A stretch of 64,000 nucleotides of DNA from Flavobacterium aquiphilum (GCF_027111335.1 NZ_CP114288.1:4712001-4776000), one strand, 5' to 3'; positions 38,847 to 49,118 are shown, numbered from the stretch's first letter. The notes: generated by a model not told the origin, from the letters alone. Numbers and translations: made by a program.

Positions 38847-39372
38847 ATCCCGAAAATTTATTGACCCAAATCACCCATAAAATAAAAACAACCCCATAAA
38901 TAATTAATGGAAAAAGTACGCCGTGCAATAAATGGGTATGACCAGGAAAGTAACACAGTAAAACGGTCAACACAGCAATACGCAGTACATTTAAAATATA
39001 AATTATTAGGCTTCCGCCAAAGATAAAAAACAAGGTATTTTTCAAACTTCCTGAAAATGCTACAATGAAAGAAGCAAATAAAATAATTACACTTATTGCG
39101 TTGCAACCTTCTACAATGCGCACAATACTTCGATCAAATAAATACACCACGAAAGAAGGCTCATTACTTGCTTCCTCAACTCGCGTGGATTTGAAAAACA
39201 AGGAAAGTACATTTTCAGTATTTCGGGAAACAAAACGTGTTATGCTATCCACTTCATTTTTTCCAAAACCATTCAAAAAAAACTGATACAAAAATGTAAG
39301 CAAAATATAAGAACCAAAGAAACTAGCAAGAAAGAGCAAGAAAGGTTTGTATTGGATAAAGTATTTTTTCAT
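38821..39372 (-). CDS. xrtF: Exosortase family protein XrtF
   Basis: 183 residues from the ATG at 39372 (MKKYFIQYKPFLLFLASF); the open frame to 39426 is less likely. The catalytic residues are visible: Cys in VEGCNAISVIILFASF, Arg in LNVLRIAVLTVLLC, His in HLLHGVLFPLIIYG. Exosortases are membrane Cys proteases/transpeptidases that process C-terminal sorting signals. The substrate of XrtF is not identified in this window. Confidence 0.9.
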   Translation of the reverse strand: MKKYFIQYKPFLLFLASFFGSYILLTFLYQFFLNGFGKNEVDSITRFVSRNTENVLSLFFKSTRVEEASNEPSFVVYLFDRSIVRIVEGCNAISVIILFASFIVAFSGSLKNTLFFIFGGSLIIYILNVLRIAVLTVLLCYFPGHTHLLHGVLFPLIIYGVVFILWVIWVNKFSGYVKKNASK

Positions 39373-39548
39373 TCGGATTTTAGTTTGTTTTTTTTGTGAA
39401 AGCATTCCTGAATAAGCCAAACTCAAAAACTATCACATTCTTTTCTCTGGAAGATACATTAAACTGAAAAGCTCTAACAATTCAATTTTTAACAAATTTA
39501 TACATTTTTTAAAACTGGCTTTAGATACTTTTGTAAAAAAATACAAGT

Positions 39549-40004
39549 ATGACTTTTCAAGAATTACAACCCAAAGTAACCGAAATAACTATAAATTCAG
39601 CTCTAACAAGAGACGAAAAACTTTTGGCCATCTGCCAACTTTTGAGCGATTCTATTTCTTACTACAACTGGGTAGGCTTTTATTTTGCCAATCACGAAAC
39701 AAAAACATTGCACCTTGGTCCTTACGTTGGTGCCGAAACAGACCATACAGTAATTCCTTTCGGAAAAGGAATCTGCGGACAAGTGGCGGTCTCCAATAAT
39801 AATTTTGTTGTCCCTGACGTCAGTGCACAAGACAATTATATTGCCTGCAGTTTTACTGTAAAATCCGAAATTGTCGTGCCCCTCTTTGTAAATGGTTTAA
39901 ACATTGGTCAAATCGATATTGACAGTCATGTCATCGATCCTTTTACCGAAGAAGATGAGAAGTTTTTAGAATTTGTGAATGGTGAAATTGCGAAGCTGTA
40001 TTAA
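39549..40004 (+). CDS. GAF-domain protein related to free methionine-(R)-sulfoxide reductase
   Basis: 151 residues consisting of one GAF domain: NWVGFYFANHETKTLHLGPY, then FGKGICGQVAVSNNNFVV, IACSFTVKSEIVVPLF and IGQIDIDSH. In fRMsr enzymes there are three cysteines. The ones in GICG and IACS are kept, but the region of the first (LGPY to GKGI) has no Cys, and the Asp after IAC is Ser. Enzyme activity is therefore uncertain. TACTTTTG at 39526-39533 is a probable -7 box. Confidence 0.8.
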   Translation: MTFQELQPKVTEITINSALTRDEKLLAICQLLSDSISYYNWVGFYFANHETKTLHLGPYVGAETDHTVIPFGKGICGQVAVSNNNFVVPDVSAQDNYIACSFTVKSEIVVPLFVNGLNIGQIDIDSHVIDPFTEEDEKFLEFVNGEIAKLY

Positions 40005-40022
40005 CCTTTCGAAATAATTAAC

Positions 40023-40049
40023 AATTCATAATTCATAATTCATAATTAT
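40023..40049 (+). repeat. Short tandem repeat AATTCAT x3
   Basis: The unit AATTCAT is repeated three times in tandem just upstream of the rpsO -7 box. It is probably a slippage-prone microsatellite; no promoter TTG is seen within it. Confidence 0.5.
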
Positions 40050-40053
40050 TATT

Positions 40054-40061
40054 TACTTTTG
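40054..40061 (+). promoter_or_regulatory. -7 box of rpsO
   Basis: TACTTTTG matches TAnnTTTG and lies 55 bp before the rpsO ATG. A canonical TTG at -33 is lacking, as the upstream sequence is the AATTCAT repeat. Confidence 0.45.
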
Positions 40062-40116
40062 CACCCGTCTTACAGTAGTTGTAAGAATACATAATAATCA
40101 TTTAAATAATATTGGA

Positions 40117-40386
40117 ATGTACTTAACTAAAGAAGTTAAAGAAGAAATCTTCGCTAAACACGGAGGAAAAGCGGAAAACACTGGATCTGCAGAAGGACAA
40201 ATCGCACTATTCACTCACAGAATCAGTCACCTTACTGAGCACTTGAAAAAAAATCGTCACGATTACAACACAGAGCGTTCATTGGTACTATTAGTAGGTA
40301 AAAGAAGAGCGTTGTTGGATTACTTGAAAAAGAAAGACATCAACAGATATCGTGAGATTATCAAAGTATTGAATATCAGAAAATAA
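40117..40386 (+). CDS. rpsO: 30S ribosomal protein S15
   Basis: 89 residues, standard length. It contains the S15 signature GSAEGQIALFTHRISHLTEH and HRHD-equivalent KKNRHDYNTERSLVLLVGKR, ending YREIIKVLNIRK. S15 binds 16S rRNA early in small-subunit assembly. It is followed by pnp, the common rpsO-pnp order, with a terminator between. Confidence 0.98.
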   Translation: MYLTKEVKEEIFAKHGGKAENTGSAEGQIALFTHRISHLTEHLKKNRHDYNTERSLVLLVGKRRALLDYLKKKDINRYREIIKVLNIRK

Positions 40387-40396
40387 TCAATATAAT

Positions 40397-40425
40397 AAAG
40401 AGGTGCGAAAGTGCCTCTTTTTTAT
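40397..40425 (+). terminator. Terminator or RNase-processing hairpin between rpsO and pnp
   Basis: AAAGAGG pairs with CCTCTTT, extended by three more pairs (two wobble), around a GAAA tetraloop. A T-rich tail follows. Confidence 0.75.
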
Positions 40426-40593
40426 TTTGTGTTTTGAAGCTAAATTTCAAATACTTGAATTTGAAATTAATTTTAAAAAAACGATATTTACATAAAAAAG
40501 TTTGGTTTTTCATTGGGTTTTAGGCATTAACTACGCAACAACTACAACTAACAACACAACTAAAACCCATTGTATAATCAAAAGGAAAAAATT

Positions 40594-42729
40594 ATGATTC
40601 CACAATTATTTGTAGAAAAGATCGATTTAGGTGATGGCAGAAGCATCACAATCGAGACAGGACGTTTAGCAAAACAAGCAGATGGTTCTGTAGTAGTAAG
40701 AATGGGCGACACGATGATACTTGCAACAGCAGTTTCAGCCCGCACCAGCAACCCAGGCGTTGATTTTTTACCATTAACGGTAGATTATCGCGAAAAATTT
40801 GCAGCAGCAGGTCGTTTCCCTGGAGGTTTCTTCAAGAGAGAAGCACGTCCAAGCGACAGCGAAGTATTAACAATGAGATTAGTTGACCGTGTATTGCGTC
40901 CGCTTTTCCCAGACGATTACCATGCTGAAACTCAAGTTATGATTCAATTGATGTCTCATGACGAAGAAGTTATGCCAGACGCATTAGCAGGTTTAGCCGC
41001 TTCTGCAGCATTAGCAGTTTCAGACATTCCATTTTACAATTTAATTTCAGAAGTACGTGTTGCACGTATCGACGGAAAATTAGTTATCAACCCAAGCAGA
41101 GAAGACTTAGCAAAATCTGACATCGATATGATGATTGGAGCTTCTATGGATTCTGTTGCGATGGTAGAAGGTGAGATGAAAGAAATCTCAGAAGCCGAAA
41201 TGGTAGAGGCAATCAAATTTGCTCACGAAGCTATCAAAGTTCAAATTCAAGCTCAATATCGTTTACAGGAAGCTTTTGGTAAAAAAGAAACTCGTACTTA
41301 CGAAGGTGAGAAAGAAAACGAAGATATTTACAAAAAAGTAAAAGCAGCAGCTTACGATAAAATTTATGCTATCGCAAAAGTTGGATCGGCTAAACACGAA
41401 AGAAGCGCTGCATTTGCCGAAGTAAAAGAAGAAGTAAAAGCTTTATTTACAGAAGAAGAATTAGCTGCTGACGGAGATTTAATTTCTAAATATTTCTACA
41501 AAACCAACAAAGAAGCCGTTCGTAACGTAGTATTAGAATTAGGAATTCGTTTAGACGGAAGAAAAACAACAGAGATCAGACCAATTTGGTGCGAAACTGA
41601 CTATTTACCAAGAGTTCACGGTTCCTCTTTATTTACTCGTGGAGAAACTCAAGCTTTGGCTACAGTAACTTTGGGAACTTCTAGAGAAGCAAACCAAATC
41701 GACTCGCCTAGCGAGCAAGGTGAAGAGAAATTCTACTTACATTATAACTTCCCTCCTTTCTCAACTGGTGAAGCAAAACCGCTAAGAGGAACTTCAAGAA
41801 GAGAAGTTGGTCACGGAAACTTGGCTCAAAGAGCTTTGAAAAACATGATTCCTGCTGATTGTCCTTATACAATCCGTGTTGTTTCTGAAGTTTTAGAATC
41901 TAATGGTTCTTCATCTATGGCAACAGTTTGTGCTGGAACAATGGCACTTTTGGATGCCGGCGTTCAAATGGTAAAACCAGTTTCTGGAATTGCTATGGGA
42001 TTGATTACTGACGGCGAGAAGTTTGCTGTATTGTCTGATATTTTAGGTGACGAAGATCACTTAGGAGATATGGACTTTAAAGTAACCGGAACAAAAGACG
42101 GTATTACTGCTTGTCAGATGGACATCAAAATTGATGGATTACGTTATGATATTATGGAACAGGCATTAGCGCAAGCACGTGACGGCCGTATGCATATTTT
42201 AGGAAAAATTACTGAAACAATTGCTGCACCAAGACCTGACGTAAAAGCACATGCTCCAAAAATCATCACAAGAACTATTCCTGGAAACTTTATTGGTGCA
42301 TTGATTGGACCTGGTGGAAAAGTGATTCAAGAATTACAAAAAGCTACCGGAACAACAATCGTTATCAACGAAGTAGACGAACAGGGTGTGATTGAAATTT
42401 TAGGTACAGACCCCGCAGGAATTGATGCGGTATTGGCAAAAATCGCTTCAATTACTTTCAAACCTCAAGTAGGTGAAGCTTATGAAGTGAAAGTTATCAA
42501 AATGCTTGACTTTGGTGCCGTTGTAGAATATACAGCCGCTCCAGGAAACGAAGTATTGCTTCACGTATCTGAACTAGCTTGGGAACGCACTGAAAATGTT
42601 GCCGACGTTGTAAAAATGGGAGATGTATTCCAAGTGAAATACCTTGGTATAGATCCAAAAACCAAAAAAGAAAAGGTATCCAAAAAAGCGCTTGTACCAA
42701 GACCTCCGCGCGAGGAGAAAAAAGAGTAA
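40594..42729 (+). CDS. pnp: Polyribonucleotide nucleotidyltransferase (PNPase)
   Basis: 711 residues from the ATG at 40594 ([19 protein letters not shown]); the in-frame TTG at 40570 is not preferred. Two RNase PH domains are visible ([20 protein letters not shown] and [18 protein letters not shown]). The KH domain has [15 protein letters not shown], and the S1 domain has [20 protein letters not shown]. It degrades RNA 3' to 5' by phosphorolysis. Followed by a strong terminator that recurs 8.1 kb downstream. Confidence 0.97.
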   Translation: MIPQLFVEKIDLGDGRSITIETGRLAKQADGSVVVRMGDTMILATAVSARTSNPGVDFLPLTVDYREKFAAAGRFPGGFFKREARPSDSEVLTMRLVDRVLRPLFPDDYHAETQVMIQLMSHDEEVMPDALAGLAASAALAVSDIPFYNLISEVRVARIDGKLVINPSREDLAKSDIDMMIGASMDSVAMVEGEMKEISEAEMVEAIKFAHEAIKVQIQAQYRLQEAFGKKETRTYEGEKENEDIYKKVKAAAYDKIYAIAKVGSAKHERSAAFAEVKEEVKALFTEEELAADGDLISKYFYKTNKEAVRNVVLELGIRLDGRKTTEIRPIWCETDYLPRVHGSSLFTRGETQALATVTLGTSREANQIDSPSEQGEEKFYLHYNFPPFSTGEAKPLRGTSRREVGHGNLAQRALKNMIPADCPYTIRVVSEVLESNGSSSMATVCAGTMALLDAGVQMVKPVSGIAMGLITDGEKFAVLSDILGDEDHLGDMDFKVTGTKDGITACQMDIKIDGLRYDIMEQALAQARDGRMHILGKITETIAAPRPDVKAHAPKIITRTIPGNFIGALIGPGGKVIQELQKATGTTIVINEVDEQGVIEILGTDPAGIDAVLAKIASITFKPQVGEAYEVKVIKMLDFGAVVEYTAAPGNEVLLHVSELAWERTENVADVVKMGDVFQVKYLGIDPKTKKEKVSKKALVPRPPREEKKE

Positions 42730-42764
42730 TCCAATCTTAGTTTACTAAAGGTTTATTTTATAAA

Positions 42765-42800
42765 AAAACCCCGTTTCATTATGATGAAACGGGGTTTTCA
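42765..42800 (+). terminator. Terminator of pnp (first copy of a duplicated terminator)
   Basis: A perfect 15-bp stem (42765-42779 with 42784-42798, AAAACCCCGTTTCAT) has a 4-nt loop. Bases 42771-42804 recur at 50881-50914 with one mismatch. Confidence 0.88.
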
Positions 42801-43090
42801 ATTTTTAAGCAAGAATATTTTATATTTTTCAATATATCAGACTACTTTACACTCAAAAAAACATTTATTAAACCGAATCTAAAAACTGATTTTTAGCAGA
42901 ATCTATAAATTATTTGTTACTATTTTTATAAGTCTCTTTTTTTAAAACACTTATTTTAGAATACTTTAAAAAAACTAAAATATAACAATTTATCTTGTTT
43001 TTGTAAGATTAAATATTACTTTTATAAATATTTTTAAAAATTACATTTACAATTCGATTAAATATTATAAAAAACACCCCCACAAATAAG
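42801..43090. other. A+T-rich spacer between the pnp terminator and the accessory block
   Basis: No gene-like frame. It contains the candidate promoter at 42995-43024. The sequence is very A/T-rich. Confidence 0.5.
42995..43024 (+). promoter_or_regulatory. Candidate promoter of the accessory transport block
   Basis: TTG at 42995-42997, a 19-nt spacer and TACTTTTA at 43017-43024. The second box differs from TAnnTTTG at its last base. The gene starts at 43091. Confidence 0.4.
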
Positions 43091-43843
43091 ATGGAATTTA
43101 GGAAATCAAAAATAAAATTTATCGTTTTATTGTCTATCATAATTATTGCTTCATTCAAAACTTACTCTCAAAGCAATTCTGATATTTTGTTATATACAAA
43201 ATTTGATTCTATTGTTGGCAAAGAAAATCTTGGCTTAATTAACGGCCCCTTCGCTATAAACCCTTACAAGACAATTGGAAATAATACTATGTTCCTCAAA
43301 AGCGATAAATATACTATTGGCAATCTAGTTTATGATGGCCAACCTTATTTTAATGTAAAATTAAAATATGACATTTTTAAAGATCAGTTGATTTTAAATC
43401 CACCTTCACAGCCTGAGCATATCGGAATTACTTTGATACAAGACAAAACCAGTTCTTTTTATATATACGGAAAAAACTTTATCAAAATAACCAAAGCTCA
43501 AACTTCACTACCTGAATTCACAACAGGTTACTTTGAGATTATAAAAATTGACAAAAATTTCAACTTATATATTAAGCATCACAAAGACATTCTTAAAGAA
43601 ATCAAAGAAGATGGTGTTTATTACTCATTTCATGACAATTACCAATATTTCGTTGAATACAATGGTAAGTTTTATGAAACAAATAACAAAACGAGCATCA
43701 TTAAGGTATTTCCTGAAAACAAAAAAACTATCAATACTTTCTATCAAAAAAACAGAGACTTAAGCAAATCAGACTACTCCCAATTTATAAATAATTTAAT
43801 GATTGCCATTAATAATTCTTCAATAAACAATTCAAAACAATAA
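43091..43843 (+). CDS. Exported protein of unknown function
   Basis: 250 residues with a signal peptide (SIIIIASFKTYSQ). The mature part is rich in Lys, Asn, Ile and Tyr, with no motif I recognise (e.g. LLYTKFDSIVGKENLGLING, FHDNYQYFVEYNGKFYETNN). It ends 2 bp before the STN-type TonB receptor gene, so they are almost certainly cotranscribed. It may be a periplasmic or surface accessory to that receptor. Confidence 0.75.
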   Translation: MEFRKSKIKFIVLLSIIIIASFKTYSQSNSDILLYTKFDSIVGKENLGLINGPFAINPYKTIGNNTMFLKSDKYTIGNLVYDGQPYFNVKLKYDIFKDQLILNPPSQPEHIGITLIQDKTSSFYIYGKNFIKITKAQTSLPEFTTGYFEIIKIDKNFNLYIKHHKDILKEIKEDGVYYSFHDNYQYFVEYNGKFYETNNKTSIIKVFPENKKTINTFYQKNRDLSKSDYSQFINNLMIAINNSSINNSKQ

Positions 43844-43845
43844 AA

Positions 43846-46635
43846 ATGAGGAAAATATTACTCGTCCTTTTCACTGCCTTCATCCATTTTTCGTCATTAG
43901 CTCAGCAAACCGGTGACACTTATTCTTTTGAATTTAAAAATATCGACAGATTAAAAGTTATAGAAACGATTGAAGCTTCAACTCCTTATCATTTTTCCTT
44001 TGAGAAGGAATGGCTTGACGCAGATAAAAGTTTAATCTCGGGAACTTACAAGGACGTTACAATAACTGCCCTTCTAGAAAGCATTTTCAACAACACTTCC
44101 CTGAATTTTTATGTTACAAAAAATAAGATCATTTTGACCCAAAATAATGTTATACATGAAAAACTAGCAACTAATTACTTTGGCGGAGTTAAGTCTGACA
44201 ACACCAATAAAGACCCTAACGATGTAACTGGAAAACCTGTATTTTATCAGCAATATGACTCTATAAACAAATCGTCATCCATAAAAAACAACAACGGAAT
44301 TATTTTTATTGGTAAAGAAACAAAAACAACCGAAGCTAAATTTTGTACCATAACAGGAACAATAATTGATGCTACAACTGGGAAGCCTGAACCCAATATT
44401 GTTATTAAAGTAAGAAATAAAAACATAAGCACAATTAGTGATAATGACGGAAAATATTCCTTAAAGCTTCCTATAGGAACAAACATAATAGAAACAAGAT
44501 CTTTAAGCCACAAAAAAGCAGTAAAGACTTTGATTGTTTATAATAATGGAGAGCTAAACATAAGTATTTCCGAAAATTCTAATCAATTAGAAGAAGTATT
44601 TATAAAAGGAAAGGGATCAAAAGCTTTGGAATCGGTTGTTTCGGGTGTAATCGCCATAGATATTGAAGCTATTAAAAACATGCCATTAATCCTTGGAGAA
44701 CGTGACATTCTGAAAGTAGCAACTACACTACCCGGAATTAAAACAACTGGCGAAGGTTCTGCCGGATTTAATGTACGTGGAGGGAAAGATGATCAAAATT
44801 TATTTCTTCTTGACAATGCCGTTCTTTATAACCCACAGCACTTTTTGGGCTTTTTCTCATCTATAAATCCATACGTAGCAAAGAAAGCAACTATTTACAA
44901 AGCAAGTATTCCAACTGATTTAGGGGGTAGATTATCCTCTGTTTTTGATATAACTACCAAGAACGGAAATCCTGAAAAAGTCTCAGGCGAAGGAGCTATT
45001 GGACCTATAACATCCAACTTAAGCATTGGTGTTCCTTTAGAAAAAAACAAATCCAGTATTCTTTTTGGAGGACGGGCAACATACTCTGATTGGGTTTTAA
45101 AATCTTTAAAAAATGATGACTTAAGTAACAGTCAAGCTAGTTTTTATGACGGAATTGTAAAATACAACAATGCTTTAAATAAAGACAACTCACTTGAATC
45201 TACTCTTTACTATAGCCATGATAAATTCAGCCTGAGTTCTGATTCAATTTATTCCTACAGCAACAGACTTGCATCAATCAAATGGGATCATTCTTTTGAT
45301 ACGAGAAACAAAGCTGCGGTAATTTTAACCAATTCCGAATACAAATTCGACATTGACTTCAATACAACTCCGAATAAATCTTTTGTATCTGGATACAAAC
45401 TCAATGAAACACAACTCCTATTAAAGTTCAATTATCTTTACAGTGACAAACATAAGTTTCAATATGGTTTGACCAGTAAGCTTTACAATGTTTACCCTGG
45501 ATTTTTAACTCCTTCAGGTCCTGATTCCTCATTAAAGCCAATAAAAATTAATCAAGAAAAAGGATTGGAATCCGCATTTTATGTTTCAGATGACTACAAA
45601 ATTAGCAACAAACTTTCTTTAGATTTAGGACTTAGATATTCGCTCTATGCCTCATTAGGAGAATCTGACCAAAGAATATATCAACCAAATGAACCTCTTA
45701 ACGACGCGACGGTTGTTCAGACTAAGCATTATGGAAATAACGAAGTGATAACTACTTATGGTACTTTTGAGCCACGTATCGCTGCCAGATATTTACTGAC
45801 CGAAGATTTGTCGATTAAAGCAGGCTACGACAAAACAAGTCAATACATCCATCTGCTTTCCAGCAATGTAACCCAATCTCCGACAGACACCTGGGTGCTT
45901 TCTAATTTGAATATAAAACCACAAACTGCTCAGCAAGCTTCAATTGGTTTATTCAAAAATTTCGACAATAATTTGTATGAAGTCAGTGTAGAAACCTATT
46001 ATAAAAAATCAAAAAATATTCTTGATTACAAAGTAGGCGCGCAAGTGAATTTGAATGAACATGTTGAGACTGAACTTTTACAAGGAGATGGAAAAGCTTA
46101 TGGAATTGAGTTTTTAGTCAAAAAACAATTTGGCCGATTAAATGGTTGGTTAGGATATACCTATTCAAGAACTTTTATAAAACTGGATAGTCAATTTAAT
46201 GAAGAAAAAGTAAACAATGGTAATTATTTCCCTGCCAATTATGATAAACCGCATGATATTAGTGCCATTCTAAACTACAAGTTCACTAAAAGATATAGTT
46301 TTTCATCTAATTTTGTGTATCAAACGGGAAGACCCATAACCTATCCAATAGGTACCTACGCATACAACAATGCAAACTATACGTTATATAGTGATCGAAA
46401 TGCATTTCGTATTCCAGATTACTATCGACTTGATATCGGTATAAACATTGAGGGAAATCATAAAATAAAAAAATTGGCACATAGCTTTTGGAACATCTCA
46501 GTCTATAATGTTTTGGGCAGGTCAAACCCTTACTCCATTTATTTTGTTACCGATGGCAATGGACAAGTTAAAGCATACAAAACTTCGATTTTTTCGATAC
46601 CTGTTCCAAGTATTACTTATAATTTTAAATTTTAA
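43846..46635 (+). CDS. TonB-dependent receptor with N-terminal STN and carboxypeptidase-like domains
   Basis: 929 residues. After the signal peptide (FSSLAQQ) there is an STN-type segment (~20-95: KNIDRLKVIETIEASTPYHF, TALLESIFNNTSLNFYV). A carboxypeptidase-like regulatory domain follows (~165-250: TITGTIIDATTGKPEPNI), then the plug (KVATTLPGIKTTGEGSAGFN, VRGGKDDQNLFLLDNAVLYN), then a barrel ending SIPVPSITYNFKF. STN domains usually contact an anti-sigma factor, but no FecIR pair lies nearby. The partners are two DUF4249 lipoproteins 8 bp downstream. Confidence 0.9.
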   Translation: MRKILLVLFTAFIHFSSLAQQTGDTYSFEFKNIDRLKVIETIEASTPYHFSFEKEWLDADKSLISGTYKDVTITALLESIFNNTSLNFYVTKNKIILTQNNVIHEKLATNYFGGVKSDNTNKDPNDVTGKPVFYQQYDSINKSSSIKNNNGIIFIGKETKTTEAKFCTITGTIIDATTGKPEPNIVIKVRNKNISTISDNDGKYSLKLPIGTNIIETRSLSHKKAVKTLIVYNNGELNISISENSNQLEEVFIKGKGSKALESVVSGVIAIDIEAIKNMPLILGERDILKVATTLPGIKTTGEGSAGFNVRGGKDDQNLFLLDNAVLYNPQHFLGFFSSINPYVAKKATIYKASIPTDLGGRLSSVFDITTKNGNPEKVSGEGAIGPITSNLSIGVPLEKNKSSILFGGRATYSDWVLKSLKNDDLSNSQASFYDGIVKYNNALNKDNSLESTLYYSHDKFSLSSDSIYSYSNRLASIKWDHSFDTRNKAAVILTNSEYKFDIDFNTTPNKSFVSGYKLNETQLLLKFNYLYSDKHKFQYGLTSKLYNVYPGFLTPSGPDSSLKPIKINQEKGLESAFYVSDDYKISNKLSLDLGLRYSLYASLGESDQRIYQPNEPLNDATVVQTKHYGNNEVITTYGTFEPRIAARYLLTEDLSIKAGYDKTSQYIHLLSSNVTQSPTDTWVLSNLNIKPQTAQQASIGLFKNFDNNLYEVSVETYYKKSKNILDYKVGAQVNLNEHVETELLQGDGKAYGIEFLVKKQFGRLNGWLGYTYSRTFIKLDSQFNEEKVNNGNYFPANYDKPHDISAILNYKFTKRYSFSSNFVYQTGRPITYPIGTYAYNNANYTLYSDRNAFRIPDYYRLDIGINIEGNHKIKKLAHSFWNISVYNVLGRSNPYSIYFVTDGNGQVKAYKTSIFSIPVPSITYNFKF

Positions 46636-46643
46636 TTTAGTTA

Positions 46644-47840
46644 ATGAAATTTAAAACAACATATCGCTATTTCTTTTTATTACTATTATTTTGTTATATT
46701 TTTAATAGTTGTACAGAGCCGTATATTCTTGAAACAAATACTTATGAGGAAGCATTAGTGGTGGAAGCCACGATTACAAACGAACTCAAAAAACAAGAAA
46801 TAACCCTCACAAAAACTTCTCGATTTGAAGACAAAGAGACCCAAATCGAATCAGGTGCTAAAGTTTCTATTACTGATAATACTGGTACCCGGTATGACTT
46901 TAAAGAAGAATCTGGAAAATATATTTCCACAACAGAATTTCAAGCTATTCCAGGAAAAGAATATAGATTAAACATCAATACTAATGATGGTAGAACTTTT
47001 GAATCATCAGTAGAAAAACTCACTAACATTAATCCAATGCAAAATGTAACAGCAACTGTTGAACCAAAAGACAGTTTAAGAGGTGTTGCTATTAGAGTAC
47101 ATAGTTTTGATCCGAATAACCAGTCAAAATATTACAGATACGAATATGAAGAAACCTATAAAATTGTCACTCCAAAATGGTCCCCTACTAAAGCAATTTT
47201 AAATAATAACGGTACTGTTTCTTTTGTGCCAAATCGTACAGACATCAAAATATGCTATGCCAGTAAAAAAAGTACAGAAATGCTACTAGAGAATACCAAC
47301 ATACTAAACGAAGACCGTGTGAATTTTTTAGTCCGATTTATCAGCGACCAAAATTATATCATCACTACCCGATATAGTATTCTAGTAAAACAATATGTTG
47401 AAAGCTTGGCTGCATTTAATTATTATAAAACACTAAAAAAAATATCAAGCTCAGGAAGTATTTTATCCCCAACTCAACCTGGAATTTTGTTGGGCAATAT
47501 AAAAGCCGTAAGTAATCCGAATAGTAAGATAATAGGATATTTTGATGTGGCATCTGTGTCAACAGAAAGAATCTATTTTAATTATAACGATTTATTCCCA
47601 AATGAGCCTGCACCACCATACTATACAGATTGTGTAGAATTTTGCTATGCCAATTGTTTCACATTTCCCGTTGGTCAATGTCCTTGTACTCACGACGATA
47701 AACCTGGAGTTCAAGAAGATTTAGCAATAGACGCAGTAAGATATTTTATAGAAAACGGGCGTACTTTTTGGGTTTATACGCCCTGCGGAGACTGCACCAC
47801 TTTTGCTTCTAATGTAAAACCACCATTTTGGATAGATTAA
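46644..47840 (+). CDS. DUF4249 lipoprotein, copy 1
   Basis: 398 residues with a lipoprotein signal (LLFCYIFNSCTEPY, Cys23). The N-terminal part has EALVVEATITNELKKQEITL and GKEYRLNINTNDGRTF. The C-terminus has the family motif CGDCTTFASNVKPPFWID. DUF4249 genes accompany STN/carboxypeptidase-domain TonB receptors, and the product is probably the surface lid or partner of the receptor. A close paralogue follows. Confidence 0.88.
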   Translation: MKFKTTYRYFFLLLLFCYIFNSCTEPYILETNTYEEALVVEATITNELKKQEITLTKTSRFEDKETQIESGAKVSITDNTGTRYDFKEESGKYISTTEFQAIPGKEYRLNINTNDGRTFESSVEKLTNINPMQNVTATVEPKDSLRGVAIRVHSFDPNNQSKYYRYEYEETYKIVTPKWSPTKAILNNNGTVSFVPNRTDIKICYASKKSTEMLLENTNILNEDRVNFLVRFISDQNYIITTRYSILVKQYVESLAAFNYYKTLKKISSSGSILSPTQPGILLGNIKAVSNPNSKIIGYFDVASVSTERIYFNYNDLFPNEPAPPYYTDCVEFCYANCFTFPVGQCPCTHDDKPGVQEDLAIDAVRYFIENGRTFWVYTPCGDCTTFASNVKPPFWID

Positions 47841-47918
47841 AAAACATCATATGTCAAAACCTAATAAATGATTTCAGACTCACACAATGATTTTAAACAA
47901 GAGAATAAAAAAACAATT

Positions 47919-49118
47919 ATGTCTTTAAATAAAATATTTTTTTTACTACTAATCTGTTCTATTATAAATGGCTGTACCGAGCCTTATATAATAGAGACCA
48001 ATACCTATGAAGAAGCCTTAGTGGTAGAAGCAACAATTACCAATGAACTCAAAAAACAAGAAATAACATTAAGCAAAACTTCCAGACTGGAAGCCAACGA
48101 AACAAAAATAGAAACCGGTGCAAAAGTCTATATAACTGATAATACCGGACTTAAATACGATTTCGAAGAAGTGTCTGGAAAATACGTTTCTAAAACTGAA
48201 TTTCAAATTATTCCAGGACGAGAATATAAATTAAACATCACCGTAAAAGATGGCCGTTCCTACGAATCTACTATTGAAAAAATGCCACCAATAAATCCTA
48301 TTCAAGACGTAAAAGCTCTAGTTGAAACAAAAGAGTTGGATACAAAAGAATTGGATAAGGGAGTAGCTATACATGTATATAGTAATGATCAAACTGGAGA
48401 AGCAAAATATTATCGCTATAAATTTGAAGAATCCTATAAAATAATTGCACCAAATTGGTCAATATACAAGGCAACAATAGTACCTGGATCGACACCAACA
48501 TCAAATCCATCAATAAAACTTATTTCAAACCCAACAAATACAAAAACCTGCTATGGTTCAAAAAACAGTACCGATCTTTTATTGACAAGCACAGCCGAAC
48601 TTAACGAAAATAAAGTTGATTTCCCGGTTCGTTTTATAAGCAACCAAAACTACATTATCACTCATCGATATAGCATACTTGTTTATCAATATGTCGAAAA
48701 TTTAGCTGCCTATACTTACTACAAAACTTTGAAAAAAATATCTGACTCAAGCTCTCTATTATCCCCTCTTCAACCTGGTTTTTTATATGGTAATATAAAA
48801 TCAAAAAACAATCCAGATGACAAGGTAATTGGTTACTTTGATGTCGTATCAGTATCATCAAAAAGAATCTTTTTCAATTATTCTGATTTATTCCCAAAGG
48901 ATCCTTTACCTCCATACTACACAGAATGCGAACAAATGGGGTTAAACTTTTGCTTTTTCGGAATTGATTGTGATGGAGATAATTTAGTTTACGGCTTTAC
49001 AAACAACACTATTACTTACAACAGTAATTCAGGAAATAGATATTATGTATATCCAGCACCTTGCGGTGATTGTACCACTTTTTCGTCTAACATAAAACCA
49101 CCATTTTGGGAAGATTAA
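47919..49118 (+). CDS. DUF4249 lipoprotein, copy 2 (tandem paralogue)
   Basis: About 399 residues from the ATG at 47919 (MSLNKIFFLLLICSIINGCT, lipobox Cys19); the frame opens at 47868, but those extra residues would precede the signal peptide. The first ~90 mature residues are nearly identical to copy 1 (EALVVEATITNELKKQEITL). The middle diverges, and the end again has CGDCTTFSSNIKPPFWED. A tandem gene duplication with divergence in the middle suggests different ligand or partner preferences. It overlaps the next gene by 13 bp. Confidence 0.87.
   Translation: MSLNKIFFLLLICSIINGCTEPYIIETNTYEEALVVEATITNELKKQEITLSKTSRLEANETKIETGAKVYITDNTGLKYDFEEVSGKYVSKTEFQIIPGREYKLNITVKDGRSYESTIEKMPPINPIQDVKALVETKELDTKELDKGVAIHVYSNDQTGEAKYYRYKFEESYKIIAPNWSIYKATIVPGSTPTSNPSIKLISNPTNTKTCYGSKNSTDLLLTSTAELNENKVDFPVRFISNQNYIITHRYSILVYQYVENLAAYTYYKTLKKISDSSSLLSPLQPGFLYGNIKSKNNPDDKVIGYFDVVSVSSKRIFFNYSDLFPKDPLPPYYTECEQMGLNFCFFGIDCDGDNLVYGFTNNTITYNSNSGNRYYVYPAPCGDCTTFSSNIKPPFWED

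Noticed and set aside
40023..40049. Tandem AATTCAT units as a CRISPR-like or binding array
   Set aside because: The units are 7 bp with no spacers; a slippage microsatellite explains them.
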